Below, piece after piece: positions 7,692 through 15,948 of a stretch of DNA of 45,378 bases; position 1 is the first letter of the stretch; the number at the start of each line of letters is the position of its first letter. The translations under genes were made by a program, and so were the position numbers. This stretch comes from an uncultured Caulobacterales bacterium (GTDB lineage Bacteria; Pseudomonadota; Alphaproteobacteria; Caulobacterales; Maricaulaceae), in NCBI GenBank assembly GCA_938040095.1, contig CALHXF010000088.1, positions 1 to 45,378 on the forward strand, written 5' to 3'. Under the pieces are notes generated by a model. It was not told where the DNA came from. It worked only from the letters and a program-made list of their open reading frames with translations, and did no database searches.

Positions 7692-8320
7692 GCGACGCAC
7701 AGAAAACCTGTAGTTTTGAACGCTGGACTGCGCTTTGCGGGCGGTTAAATTTAACTATTGATGGAAAGACTTATAACGCCTTGATAGCGGCCCATGCAGA
7801 GCCGCATCGCTTTTATCATACCTTGGATCATATCGCGGCGTGTTTGCGTCACTTGAATGATGTGCGGGATATCACTCACCGCCCCGATGAAATCGAAATG
7901 GCATTTTGGTTTCACGATGCTGTCTATGCGCCATTCTCAGCCACGAATGAGGAAGACAGCGCCGAATGGGCTGCCGATTGGTTACAAGATTGCGGTGCAG
8001 ACAGAGACGTGTTCTCGCGTATCGCCGATCTGATTTTGGCGACGAAAAGCCATGATGCACCAGAGGACATCGATGGACAATTCATACTGGACATTGATCT
8101 ATCTATCCTCGGCACGCCTGCAGAGATTTACGACGACTTTGAACTCAACATCCGCCGCGAATATAAACGCGTCCCTGGGTTTATATTCCGCAAGAAACGT
8201 AGAGCCATCTTGCAAGGCTTTCTGGAACGTGACCGCCTCTACAGCACGGGGTACTTCCATGACAAATTGGGCGCCACCGCACGTATAAACCTAATCCGGA
8301 CGGTTTCTGGTTTGGGTTAA
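7688..8320 (+). CDS. Predicted metal-dependent HD-superfamily phosphohydrolase
   Basis: Encodes 210 residues from the ATG at 7688, which overlaps the preceding stop. A start at 7619 would lie inside the previous gene and is rejected. The HD-type metal ligands are visible: YHTLDHI near residue 40, FWFHDAVY (the HD doublet), LATKSHD and FILDIDLSILG. This pattern matches the COG4339 family of predicted HD phosphohydrolases. The reaction is probably hydrolysis of a phosphate ester or nucleotide, but no member is well characterised. Its place behind two thioesterases is conserved only by inference from the tight coupling here. Confidence 0.83.
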   Translation: MSDAQKTCSFERWTALCGRLNLTIDGKTYNALIAAHAEPHRFYHTLDHIAACLRHLNDVRDITHRPDEIEMAFWFHDAVYAPFSATNEEDSAEWAADWLQDCGADRDVFSRIADLILATKSHDAPEDIDGQFILDIDLSILGTPAEIYDDFELNIRREYKRVPGFIFRKKRRAILQGFLERDRLYSTGYFHDKLGATARINLIRTVSGLG

Positions 8321-8325
8321 GAGCA

Positions 8326-8775
8326 ATGGCCCTCATATTTTCGTCTGTTATCCCAACCTTAAAATCGAACACACGCCCAGACAAACAACAGATTGCGGCT
8401 ATTATTGAGCAGGCAAAATCAAAATGGCAGTCCGACATTGTACTTACCTATCGCGATGACATGACGAACGACGAAATGCAGATCGTCGCATCACTCAGTG
8501 CTTCGGGTGGCCTCCTTCTAAAACACTATATCCGAAACTCTGGGGCTGAGACTCATGCTTTCTCACTTGGAAATGCGGAAGCGCTAAATGCTTACACGCG
8601 ACATGACGATGATATGTTTGTTATCCAAGGGCTAATCATCCCCGCTGAAACCGTCGCGCAACCCTTACTCGACTTTATATCCTCTAATGGAGAGAAATCC
8701 GAAAGTATCTCTTGGATCGACGAAGAGGCCCTACCGAAGGGTATGTATTGGGGTATTTCGGAAGACGTCATGTAG
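8326..8775 (+). CDS. Uncharacterised 149-residue protein at operon end
   Basis: Starts five bases after the HD-protein stop, so it is probably the last gene of the operon. It has no signal peptide or membrane segment. It is moderately acidic in the C-terminal half, with a SWIDEEALPKGMYWGISED tail and an N-terminal helix around residues 17-35. I recognise no catalytic motif. The ribosome binding site is weak, which fits translation by coupling from the gene upstream. A start at the later Met in MTNDEM would remove about 45 residues and looks less likely because the upstream part is protein-like. Confidence 0.65.
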   Translation: MALIFSSVIPTLKSNTRPDKQQIAAIIEQAKSKWQSDIVLTYRDDMTNDEMQIVASLSASGGLLLKHYIRNSGAETHAFSLGNAEALNAYTRHDDDMFVIQGLIIPAETVAQPLLDFISSNGEKSESISWIDEEALPKGMYWGISEDVM

Positions 8776-9105
8776 ACAAATTTCAATTCGGTTCCCGCTG
8801 TTTGAGCCGTTTTTGCCACGCTCACCTGAAATATTTTTACCAACCCATTTCTAAAAAGCCGTACTATCCGAACGGCTTAGTTGTTCAGCGTTCACCCAGA
8901 AAAAGGTCCCCAAACATTTTTTCCTTACCGTTTCATCAAAAACCACTGCCGCGTGACGTCAGTTGCGTAAAACAATATAACACTACCCCTGGCAGCCCTC
9001 ACGGTTACCGTCACGTATGTTGAAACCAAAGCTTCAGCGGAGGTTGTTAGCGATACCCCATGGCCCATTCCCATCCGTCTGGTTTTGGGATTAAATTCAA
9101 GGCCG
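8776..9105. other. Convergent intergenic stretch with a minus-strand terminator candidate
   Basis: This 330-bp gap lies between the convergent ends of the operon and the Sel1 gene. I see no convincing gene. The base composition is lower in GC at 8820-8960. The only clear structure is the hairpin at 8856-8878 listed separately. Short open frames here have no ribosome binding sites or protein-like composition. Confidence 0.6.
8851..8878 (-). terminator. Candidate terminator for the Sel1-repeat gene
   Basis: A 7-bp stem (AAGCCGT 8856-8862, ACGGCTT 8872-8878) with a 9-nt loop is followed on the minus strand by five T. It lies about 230 bp downstream of the Sel1-repeat stop, which is far, so the assignment is moderate. 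Confidence 0.5.
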
Positions 9106-10290
9106 CTAATTGGCTGAAACGATCCGCGGTTTCCAAACCGGTTTGGCACGTGTCGCAACTGGCGCTGTATAGAAATCAGGCGCCGTGGAAGCCGTTTCAT
9201 GTTCTATATCGAGGGCCCTAATATCGCTTCGAATTAAATCTAAAATATGTGGGGCAAGCGAACCCGCGAGATGACGTGATTCCGCAGGGTTTTTACGCGC
9301 AAGCGTTCGGATTTTCCCAATCAATTGGCCTTGCTTTGGTTTATTACCCAACTCATCCAAACCATAATTACGTAAGACATATCGGACAATTAACACGGAT
9401 AAGACAGTGTCGAGCTTACTCTCGGCATAGCGCATTTCTCTCAACTCCGCCGAATAGCGAAAATAAGCATCACGGACAGTTCGACGATTTTGCTCAAAGA
9501 ACTCCACGGCAAGCTTATGAGTCGCACGCTTGCGATTTTTTACATAGAAATCAGAACATAAAATAAGACTGATCAACGTAAGTATGAAGATAAATGCACC
9601 GAGCACAGCAACATCCGTATTTGTCGAAAGCCCTGATTTTCTATTCCGCAGACGCGTCAAAAATTGGTCTCGCGTAGGCGCCGTCGCAGCCATAGTTGCA
9701 AGCGATTGCACAGGTGCCGCAGCCATCGGAACCGTCACCGCAACCTCCTCAATCGCGTCTATAGTGACTCGCTCAAATTTTGAGGACCGCGTATAAAATG
9801 GACCTAGTGTTTTGGCGGCACGGGCTTCAAAGGTGTCGGCCTCTAATAAATAGTTTTCAGGGATCATGCCTAATTTGACACCCCTTGGCTTCGGAAGGGT
9901 TTTGGTAATTTTGCGAGACTTTACGTCTCTCTTTTTCGCAATGCCCAATCCTTGCGTATTCATGAATTCGAGGTTTTTCACAGCAGAGGCATCGCCAGCT
10001 TTGGCCGCGCGTTCATACCATTTCCGAGCCGTCACAAAGTTGCGAGTAACGCCCTCACCCACGAAATAAAGGTACCCTAAATTAAGTTGCGCGTCGGTAC
10101 TGCCAGCCGCCGCCGCACGTTCGTAGAGGGCGCGCGCGACATCATAATTCTGCGCAACGCCAACACCGTCATGATAGGACTTCCCCTTGGTGAAAAGCGC
10201 ATCCGCTGACGTAGATGCCCCAAAAGCCTGCGTCGATGACAGCCATAGGAATGAAAGCATCAAGACAATAAGGCGGAAACCCTGACCCAT
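9106..10290 (-). CDS. Exported Sel1-repeat protein with one transmembrane segment
   Basis: Encodes 394 residues from ATG 10288-10290. An upstream GTG at 10329 would bury the signal peptide and is rejected. A Sec signal (about residues 1-25, ending TQAFGAS) precedes two Sel1-like repeats at about 30-105, with the characteristic GVGVAQNYDVARALYERAA and GEGVTRNFVTARKWYERAA patterns. A linker of about 110 residues leads to a single hydrophobic helix at about 226-246, then a basic and helical C-terminal domain of about 145 residues. The predicted topology is periplasmic Sel1 repeats with a cytoplasmic C-terminal domain. Sel1 repeats usually mediate protein-protein contacts, so signalling or envelope assembly across the inner membrane is possible. 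It is transcribed away from the MATE gene. Confidence 0.78.
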   Translation of the reverse strand: MGQGFRLIVLMLSFLWLSSTQAFGASTSADALFTKGKSYHDGVGVAQNYDVARALYERAAAAGSTDAQLNLGYLYFVGEGVTRNFVTARKWYERAAKAGDASAVKNLEFMNTQGLGIAKKRDVKSRKITKTLPKPRGVKLGMIPENYLLEADTFEARAAKTLGPFYTRSSKFERVTIDAIEEVAVTVPMAAAPVQSLATMAATAPTRDQFLTRLRNRKSGLSTNTDVAVLGAFIFILTLISLILCSDFYVKNRKRATHKLAVEFFEQNRRTVRDAYFRYSAELREMRYAESKLDTVLSVLIVRYVLRNYGLDELGNKPKQGQLIGKIRTLARKNPAESRHLAGSLAPHILDLIRSDIRALDIEHETASTAPDFYTAPVATRAKPVWKPRIVSAN

Positions 10291-10428
10291 TACGTTACAA
10301 TTCCTATCTAACTCACGCGACCCGTTCACGTAGAGGATTATCTAAGCAGGAATCATACCAACTCGATGGTCACGCAAACCTCAATTATAGAGGATGACAT
10401 AAAGATGACGCAGACCTAAGTCGGTCCC

Positions 10429-11775
10429 ATGACACGCTCACACCAAACCCTCACGCGCGGGCAAGTTTTCCGTCAATCTTGGCCGATTATGCTCGCCAAT
10501 GGCGCGGCCCCGATCGTTGGCCTTGTCGACACATTAATGGTTGGACGATTTGTCGGCACACAGGCCTTAGCAGGGATTGGTCTGGGCGCTGTTATTTATA
10601 GTATCGCATATTGGGGGTTTGGGTTCCTCCGCATGTCAACGGCTGGCCTCGCGGCGCAAAGTGACGGGGCGGGCGCAGAGCACGAAGTTCAGGCTCATAT
10701 CATGCGCGCTATTCCCTTGGGCGTTCTAATTGGGTTTCTGATTTTCGTCTTGCAAGTGCCGCTGCTCACAGGGGCATTTATGATCTTCACGGGAAGTCCA
10801 GAAATCGAAAGTAGCGCGCGAGATTATATCAACGCACGCCTTTGGGGCTTACCTGCGACCCTTGGCACCATCGCCCTCATGGGGTGGTTCGTCGGGATTA
10901 GCCGTGCGGGTCTAGCGCTCGCATTGCAGATCGTTTTGAACATCGTGAACATCATCCTTTCCCCAATTTTCGTGATCCTTCTAGGCGGCGGTTTAATCGG
11001 CGTAGGTCTGGCAAGTGCCGTCGCGGAATGGGCAGGTTTTGCGGCAGGTCTGTTCCTCATGGTGCGTGAAGTAAAACGACGTGGAGGATGGCGTCAGGGG
11101 GTCTTCACGCGCAAGGTTTTATTGGCACGGGATGCGCTCTCGAAACTTGGTATCGCAAATGGAAATATTTTCATTCGAACAATGGCGTTAACTGTTGGCT
11201 TTAGCTTTTTTGGAAACGCCGCCGCGAGCGAAGGGGAAACATTCCTCGCAGGGTATCACGTGCTCATGCAATTCATCACGATGGCCGCGCTCGTCCTCGA
11301 TGGCTTTGCCCACACAGCAGAAGCGGTCACAGGGGCCGCTTACGGGGCAAAGGACCGCAACAGATTTGATCGCGCCGTCCGCGTTACGAGCGAGTTTTCG
11401 ATTGGCTTTGCGGCGTTACTCAGTGGGTTAATCTATTTCGGGGGACCGTTTCTCATCCCAATCCTGACAACCGACCCAACTGTGATTGCCAGCGCGCTCA
11501 CATATTTACCCTATTGCGCCTTAGTCCCCATCGCGGGGTTCGCAGCGTTTCAAATGGATGGCATTTTCATCGGGACAACGCGAACCGCCGCCATGCGGAA
11601 CGCAGGCATCGTGGCGGTCATTATCTATATCGTCGCACATTATGTGATTTACCCGAAACTTGGAGCTGTGGGAATTTGGGTTGCATTCTTAGTCTATTAC
11701 ATCATGCGCGCGGTCACACTCGGAGTCGCCTATCCCGCAATCCGAAAAACTATGGAGAGCGCCCATGCACATTAG
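10429..11775 (+). CDS. MATE-family multidrug/metabolite efflux transporter
   Basis: Encodes 448 residues, the usual MATE length, with about twelve hydrophobic helices in two halves. The N-terminal segment WPIMLANGAAPIVGLVDTLMVGRF is typical of the DinF-like MATE branch. The protein exports cationic compounds or metabolites by sodium or proton antiport in the inner membrane. A basic loop occurs around REVKRRGGWRQG. Its last 11 bases overlap the following acetyltransferase gene, so the genes are cotranscribed. The ribosome binding site is weak. The substrate cannot be read from sequence. Confidence 0.88.
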   Translation: MTRSHQTLTRGQVFRQSWPIMLANGAAPIVGLVDTLMVGRFVGTQALAGIGLGAVIYSIAYWGFGFLRMSTAGLAAQSDGAGAEHEVQAHIMRAIPLGVLIGFLIFVLQVPLLTGAFMIFTGSPEIESSARDYINARLWGLPATLGTIALMGWFVGISRAGLALALQIVLNIVNIILSPIFVILLGGGLIGVGLASAVAEWAGFAAGLFLMVREVKRRGGWRQGVFTRKVLLARDALSKLGIANGNIFIRTMALTVGFSFFGNAAASEGETFLAGYHVLMQFITMAALVLDGFAHTAEAVTGAAYGAKDRNRFDRAVRVTSEFSIGFAALLSGLIYFGGPFLIPILTTDPTVIASALTYLPYCALVPIAGFAAFQMDGIFIGTTRTAAMRNAGIVAVIIYIVAHYVIYPKLGAVGIWVAFLVYYIMRAVTLGVAYPAIRKTMESAHAH

Positions 11776-12214
11776 TCCTGCAGACTTTGAAGCGGTAGAT
11801 TTTCAAGAGTTGCTCCAATCTTATTTGACCTTCGCAACACGTGATGCCTGCTCACATGCCCTTGGCATCACTTCATTGAAATCAACTGCCGTTCAGATGT
11901 TTGTGGCTCGTAATTCTCACGGCGAATTAATGGGCTGCGCTGCGTTAAAAATACTCAATGCGGATCACGGTGAAATCAAGTCAGTACGTACGCATGACGA
12001 TCATCTACGCAAGGGTGTCAGTCGCGCATTGATGGGACATATTGAATCGGTCGCAAAAATCAATGGATTGCAAAATTTATATTTAGAGACCCACAATACG
12101 CCACCTTATGGGGCAGCCTGTCGGCTCTATGAAAACTTAGGCTATACATATTGTGGTCCATTTGGAGACTATGTTCAGAACCCACGGAACGTCTTTATGA
12201 CAAAGGAAATTTGA
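11765..12214 (+). CDS. GNAT-family N-acetyltransferase
   Basis: Encodes 149 residues, one GNAT domain. The acetyl-CoA binding motif A is visible as SVRTHDDHLRKGVSRALMGHI, followed by the strand LYLETHN and the C-terminal LYENLGYTYCGPF that closes many GNAT folds. It overlaps the MATE gene by 11 bases and is followed by a thioesterase two bases later. The acceptor substrate is unknown; small-molecule amines are the commonest targets in this type of protein. Confidence 0.87.
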   Translation: MHISPADFEAVDFQELLQSYLTFATRDACSHALGITSLKSTAVQMFVARNSHGELMGCAALKILNADHGEIKSVRTHDDHLRKGVSRALMGHIESVAKINGLQNLYLETHNTPPYGAACRLYENLGYTYCGPFGDYVQNPRNVFMTKEI

Positions 12215-12216
12215 AA

Positions 12217-12630
12217 ATGGCAAATGTCCCCGAAACCTATGCCCCGCATTTCAGAAAGTCAGCCTTCACCGATCCGTGGGAGCCGCTCTATTCATGGGTT
12301 AAACCCGAGCAAATCAGTCTGGGTACGATACTACGGGATGCGCATTGTAATTCACGCGGTCTGGTCCACGGCGGATTTATCAGCGCCATCGCCGATAATG
12401 CAATGGGCTTGTCCTGTGTGCAGATTATGAAGGCCGAAGGTCGCGCGGTCAAAAGCCTCGTGACAGTTAACCTCAGCGTCGATTTTACAGGCATGGCAAA
12501 GGTTGGAGAATGGATCGCAACCCACAGCGAAGTCATAAAATTAGGTGGGAGTTTAGGTTTTGTGCAGTGTCAGTTGCGAACCGAGACCGCAGTGGTCGCC
12601 CGCGCCAATGCGACATTTAAGTTGGGTTAG
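12217..12630 (+). CDS. PaaI-type hotdog thioesterase
   Basis: Encodes 137 residues starting at ATG 12217, with AAAGGAA about ten bases upstream inside the end of the acetyltransferase gene. The hotdog signature HCNSRGLVHGGFISAIADNA is clear and carries the acidic residue (Asp of IADNA) often catalytic in PaaI-type thioesterases. VTVNLSVDFTG gives the following strand. An acyl-CoA thioesterase role is expected. It is the third of four hotdog proteins in this window and not closely similar to the pair at 6.8-7.7 kb. Confidence 0.87.
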   Translation: MANVPETYAPHFRKSAFTDPWEPLYSWVKPEQISLGTILRDAHCNSRGLVHGGFISAIADNAMGLSCVQIMKAEGRAVKSLVTVNLSVDFTGMAKVGEWIATHSEVIKLGGSLGFVQCQLRTETAVVARANATFKLG

Positions 12631-12634
12631 AACC

Positions 12635-12853
12635 ATGTCGCCGCGGTTAAAGAATAAAATTATTGAAACATGCGATACAAAAATAGCGAGTAAAGGAGAG
12701 ACGGTCGGGCTCTCATTCTACGCATTCTTTAAAAACAAGAATGACGATCCGAAACTATTAATGGAAGCGGCAACCTGGTGGATCGAGACACACAGATTAG
12801 ATCATTTCGAAAAAGCCAAAAAAATAAAAACTATGGCTCTACAAGAGCCATAG
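12635..12853 (+). CDS. Small conserved-looking protein, possibly DUF6500-type
   Basis: Encodes 72 residues from ATG 12635, four bases after the thioesterase stop. The core ETVGLSFYAFFKNKNDDPK, then MEAATWWIETHRLDHFEKA, is strongly protein-like. From memory it resembles small proteins annotated DUF6500, but I cannot confirm that. It is charged, helical and has no signal peptide, so it is probably cytoplasmic. The last eight codons and the stop lie inside the perfect terminator hairpin 12828-12856, so the 3' end of the coding region doubles as a terminator. Confidence 0.7.
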   Translation: MSPRLKNKIIETCDTKIASKGETVGLSFYAFFKNKNDDPKLLMEAATWWIETHRLDHFEKAKKIKTMALQEP

Positions 12854-12856
12854 TTT
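12818..12856 (-). terminator. Bidirectional-looking terminator at the MATE operon/pyrD junction
   Basis: A 13-bp perfect stem (AAACTATGGCTCT 12828-12840, AGAGCCATAGTTT 12844-12856) has a 3-nt loop. On the minus strand it is followed by a long T-rich run, making it a strong terminator for pyrD, which stops at 12859. On the plus strand only three T follow, so it is weaker in that direction. Confidence 0.88.
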
Positions 12857-12858
12857 CA

Positions 12859-13923
12859 TCAAGTCAGGTCAGCCCCAACAGCTTCACCGATCGTCTTGAA
12901 CCCGTCGGCTTTCGCGCGCGCTTCGATATCGGTACAAATTTTTACGACCAATTGCGGGCCGTGATAGACCAGCGCGGAGTAGAGTTGCACCGCTTTGGCA
13001 CCTGCACGAATTTTAGCATAGGCTTGCGCGCCAGAGCCAATTCCGCCGACACCGATGAGGTCAATTGTGCCGTCTGCCGCGTCTGCGAATTCAGACAATA
13101 TTCGCGTCGACTTCTCAAACAAAGGCTGTCCTGAAAGACCACCACCTTCACCGTGATGCACGCTCTGTAAACTCTCGGGTCGGTCCAGCGTTGTGTTGGA
13201 CACGATGATCGCATTCATGCCGTAAGTCCGTGCTTGCTCAACAATACGGCCAATTTGCCCGCTATCAACATCAGGCGCGACCTTCAGGAAGATAGGAACA
13301 CTCGGGTCGTCACCCGTCAGAGCCGCCCGCGTTTCGGCGATACGACCTAGCAAATCTTCCATTTCATCTGCGCCCTGAAGCTGGCGCAAACCTGGCGTGT
13401 TTGGAGAGCTAATGTTGATCGTGAAATAATCTGCATGACCCCAAAGGCGGCTCAGTCCCGTCACATAATCTCCAGCACGGTCGTCACTGTCTTTATTTGC
13501 ACCTAAGTTTGCGCCGACAATTCCGGGATTACCTTTTCGCGCACGAAGACGTTCAGAGAAATGATCGAGCCCGCGATTGTTAAACCCCATACGATTGATA
13601 ACAGCTTCGTCTTCGACCAAGCGAAACAAGCGCGGTTGCGGATTGCCGACTTGCGGGCGCGGGGTGACCGTACCGCATTCGACGAAACCAAAGCCCGCGC
13701 CGAGCATCGCATCGGGTACGTCGCAATCTTTATCAAAGCCTGCGGCTAACCCAACAGGATTTGGCAAATTTAATCCACCGACGGAGGTTCTCAAAACGCC
13801 AGACGTGATAACACCCGTTTTGGGTCCCATACCGGCCCGCAAGAGTTTGACGGTTGTGACATGGGCGCGTTCAGCAGGCAATCGACGTAAGAGTGCAGTA
13901 CCCGTCTTGTATAAAAGGCTCAT
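12859..13923 (-). CDS. pyrD: Dihydroorotate dehydrogenase (quinone), class 2
   Basis: Encodes 354 residues. It oxidises dihydroorotate to orotate in pyrimidine synthesis, passing electrons to membrane quinone. The N-terminal helix region typical of membrane-associated class 2 enzymes is present (LLYKTGTALLRRLPAERAH). It is followed by GLAAGFDKD, GTVTPRPQ-GNPQPRLFRL, the catalytic-serine block NISSPNTPGLR, an FMN site with FLKVAPD, IIVSNTT, GGLSGQPL, and GVGGIGSG near the end. Start ATG 13921-13923 has TAGGAAA upstream. It lies 28 bp after the DUF952 gene, probably in the same transcript, and ends at a strong terminator. Confidence 0.96.
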   Translation of the reverse strand: MSLLYKTGTALLRRLPAERAHVTTVKLLRAGMGPKTGVITSGVLRTSVGGLNLPNPVGLAAGFDKDCDVPDAMLGAGFGFVECGTVTPRPQVGNPQPRLFRLVEDEAVINRMGFNNRGLDHFSERLRARKGNPGIVGANLGANKDSDDRAGDYVTGLSRLWGHADYFTINISSPNTPGLRQLQGADEMEDLLGRIAETRAALTGDDPSVPIFLKVAPDVDSGQIGRIVEQARTYGMNAIIVSNTTLDRPESLQSVHHGEGGGLSGQPLFEKSTRILSEFADAADGTIDLIGVGGIGSGAQAYAKIRAGAKAVQLYSALVYHGPQLVVKICTDIEARAKADGFKTIGEAVGADLT

Positions 13924-13951
13924 AATGTTTCCTAATATCTAATTCTTTGGT

Positions 13952-14317
13952 CTAATTCGCTATCGCGTCGTCGGGCAGCGTATAGACGCCCGCGGCAGGC
14001 GAGACCAACCACACATGTTTAACCGCTTCAATTGGCATGGCGGCGAAGAGATGTGGAAATTCTGCTCCACCACGCGAGACTTCATATTTCAGATCCGCTT
14101 CAATGACTGAGGCCTCAACCTTCAACAGGGCGACTTCTTCTTGATCGGCATACCACTTGTCCATCGTCTCTTTCAGCTCTGGCACGCAAGACATATGAAT
14201 GTATCCGTCAGATAAATCGACAGGTGAGCCTTTGAAACTAAATTCAGTTTGGAACGATTCCCACTGATCCAGAGTAAGGATTTTGTAGATGAAAGTATCG
14301 CGGTTGGCTTTGGACAT
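13952..14317 (-). CDS. DUF952 family protein
   Basis: Encodes 121 residues from ATG 14315-14317, chosen because CAGGAG sits upstream; an earlier Met lacks this. It carries the DUF952 features: an N-terminal FIYKILTLDQWESFQ, the central LSDGYIHMSCVPELKETMDKWY with its conserved histidine, and HLFAAMPIEAV toward the end. The family is small and of unknown biochemical role, sometimes described as resembling glutathione S-transferase-like or ADP-ribosyl-type folds. It precedes pyrD by 28 bp and probably shares its transcript. Confidence 0.82.
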   Translation of the reverse strand: MSKANRDTFIYKILTLDQWESFQTEFSFKGSPVDLSDGYIHMSCVPELKETMDKWYADQEEVALLKVEASVIEADLKYEVSRGGAEFPHLFAAMPIEAVKHVWLVSPAAGVYTLPDDAIAN

Positions 14318-14426
14318 TTGGAACTCCTGATTCTTACGCGCACATCCATAGGGCATTCTTCGCAGGAAGGCGCACAGAAAATGCGCGTCGGCATAGACTC
14401 CCGCTTACATCCTCCCACCAGACTCG

Positions 14427-14445
14427 CACCACACATGAGGTGGTG
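14427..14445. promoter_or_regulatory. Inverted repeat upstream of the first ammonium transporter
   Basis: CACCAC (14427-14432) and GTGGTG (14440-14445) form a 6-bp dyad separated by 7 bp, 42 bp before the amt start. It overlaps a CGCAC...CATGAGG element also present before the second amt gene. Two GANTC sites (14396, 14421) lie just upstream. A regulator site is plausible, but the protein is unknown. Confidence 0.45.
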
Positions 14446-14487
14446 TGCAAAGTCACCCTACGTTATTTATTCGGAGGGAACATCCAA

Positions 14488-15807
14488 ATGCGCAAATTTG
14501 CAAAGATCATAGGGGGTGCCGCTTTACTGGCCGCTATCCCCACAATGGGGTGGGCGCAGGACGCTCCAACGCTCGAGAGCTTGGCGGCGAATGACGCATT
14601 CGTTTTCAACACGCTATTATTCCTCATCGGCGGATTTCTCGTCATGTGGATGGCGGCTGGCTTTGCCATGCTGGAAGCGGGCTTTGTTCGTACCAAAAAC
14701 GTGTCCATGCAGTGTTTGAAAAACATCACTCTCTATTCGGTTGCTGGGTTAATGTTCTGGGTCGTCGGCTATAAACTCATGTATGGCGGCGGTAACTATT
14801 TCGGAGAGTTCAAAATAATGAGCTTTGCGGCTGAAGATGTGGACACAGGCTACTCGTCCTATTCTGATTGGTTCTTCCAAATGGTATTCTGCGCCACAAC
14901 AGCTTCAATCGTCTCAGGGACAGTGGCAGAGCGGATCAAGTTCTGGCCGTTCGTCATTTTTGTCGTCGCCCTGACAGGATTTATCTACCCTATCGTCGGT
15001 AGTTGGGAATGGGGCGGTGGATTTTTGAACACAGACGCCTTTATCGCAACATTTGGATCAGAGTTTTCTGACTTTGCTGGCTCAACGCTAGTTCACTCCA
15101 CGGGCGGATGGGCTGCACTTACGGGCGCGCTAATCCTCGGCGCACGTAAAGGCAAATATGTTGATGGCCGCGTCAACCCAATCCCCGGGTCGAACATGAC
15201 ATTGGCAACTTTAGGTGTCTTTATCCTTTGGTTAGGGTGGTTTGGCTTCAACGGCGCTTCTCAGCTTGCCATGGGTACAATCAATGATGCCGACTCGATC
15301 GCTAAAGTCTTCGTGAATACGAATATGGCTGCGGCGGCAGGTGTAATGGCCGCCGTGATCTACACACAGCTTCGCTATGGGAAGATCGATCTGACACTGG
15401 CGCTCAACGGCGCATTGGCTGGCTTGGTTGCCATTACGGCCGGCCCGCTTGATCCAAGTGTGCCTGCGGCCATCTTGATAGGTGCGATCGGATCACTTCT
15501 CGCCTGCCTAACAGTTCCTCTTTTGGACAAACTCCAAATCGACGATGTCGTCGGAGCCATTCCTGTTCACTTGGTTGCAGGTATTTTCGGGACCTTGGTT
15601 GTCTGCCTCACGACACCCGATATCACCTTTATGGCCCAACTCGTTGGCGTGATCGCAGTCGCTATCTTTGTCTCCGTCGTCTCATCCATCATCTGGTTAG
15701 CCATGAAATTCACCATTGGGATCCGTGTCAGTGAAGAAGACGAGTATACGGGTCTAGACCAAGCTGAAATTGGCGTACCTGCTTACCCTGAGTTCGTCTC
15801 TAGCTAA
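14488..15807 (+). CDS. amt: Ammonium transporter, subtype 1
   Basis: Encodes 439 residues from ATG 14488 with CGGAGGG upstream; an earlier in-frame Met at 14440 would spoil the signal peptide. It is an inner-membrane channel-like ammonium permease. A cleavable signal (to about residue 25, TMGWAQDAP) is followed by eleven hydrophobic helices. Key residues are visible: AGFAMLEAGF-RTKN, AERIKFWPF, the first pore histidine in STLVHSTGGW, GWFGFNGAS, and the second pore histidine in AIPVHLVAGIFGT. It differs clearly from the next gene, especially an insert around GGGNYFGEFKIMSF. No PII gene (glnK) accompanies it. It ends at a strong terminator, so it is a separate unit from the second transporter. 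Confidence 0.93.
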   Translation: MRKFAKIIGGAALLAAIPTMGWAQDAPTLESLAANDAFVFNTLLFLIGGFLVMWMAAGFAMLEAGFVRTKNVSMQCLKNITLYSVAGLMFWVVGYKLMYGGGNYFGEFKIMSFAAEDVDTGYSSYSDWFFQMVFCATTASIVSGTVAERIKFWPFVIFVVALTGFIYPIVGSWEWGGGFLNTDAFIATFGSEFSDFAGSTLVHSTGGWAALTGALILGARKGKYVDGRVNPIPGSNMTLATLGVFILWLGWFGFNGASQLAMGTINDADSIAKVFVNTNMAAAAGVMAAVIYTQLRYGKIDLTLALNGALAGLVAITAGPLDPSVPAAILIGAIGSLLACLTVPLLDKLQIDDVVGAIPVHLVAGIFGTLVVCLTTPDITFMAQLVGVIAVAIFVSVVSSIIWLAMKFTIGIRVSEEDEYTGLDQAEIGVPAYPEFVSS

Positions 15808-15855
15808 AAAGTGAACCCAATCGCGGCCGTATTTAATACGGGGCGCCCACGATTT

Positions 15856-15900
15856 AAGACCCGTCCTCGCACCAACACTGTGCGTGACGGGTCTTTTTTT
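15856..15900 (+). terminator. Terminator of the first ammonium transporter
   Basis: A 10-bp stem (AAGACCCGTC 15856-15865, GACGGGTCTT 15886-15895) with a T7 run at 15894-15900, about 50 bp beyond the amt stop. It is a textbook intrinsic terminator on the plus strand. Confidence 0.92.
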
Positions 15901-15948
15901 GCCTTAAATTTGAGCACGCACGACTTACGCACATCGTTTCACGGACTT

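Noticed and set aside
14427-14448. NtrC-type or sigma-54 promoter before the first amt
   Set aside because: The half-site spacing does not fit TGCAC-N-GTGCA, and no GG-N10-GC pair lies at suitable distance.
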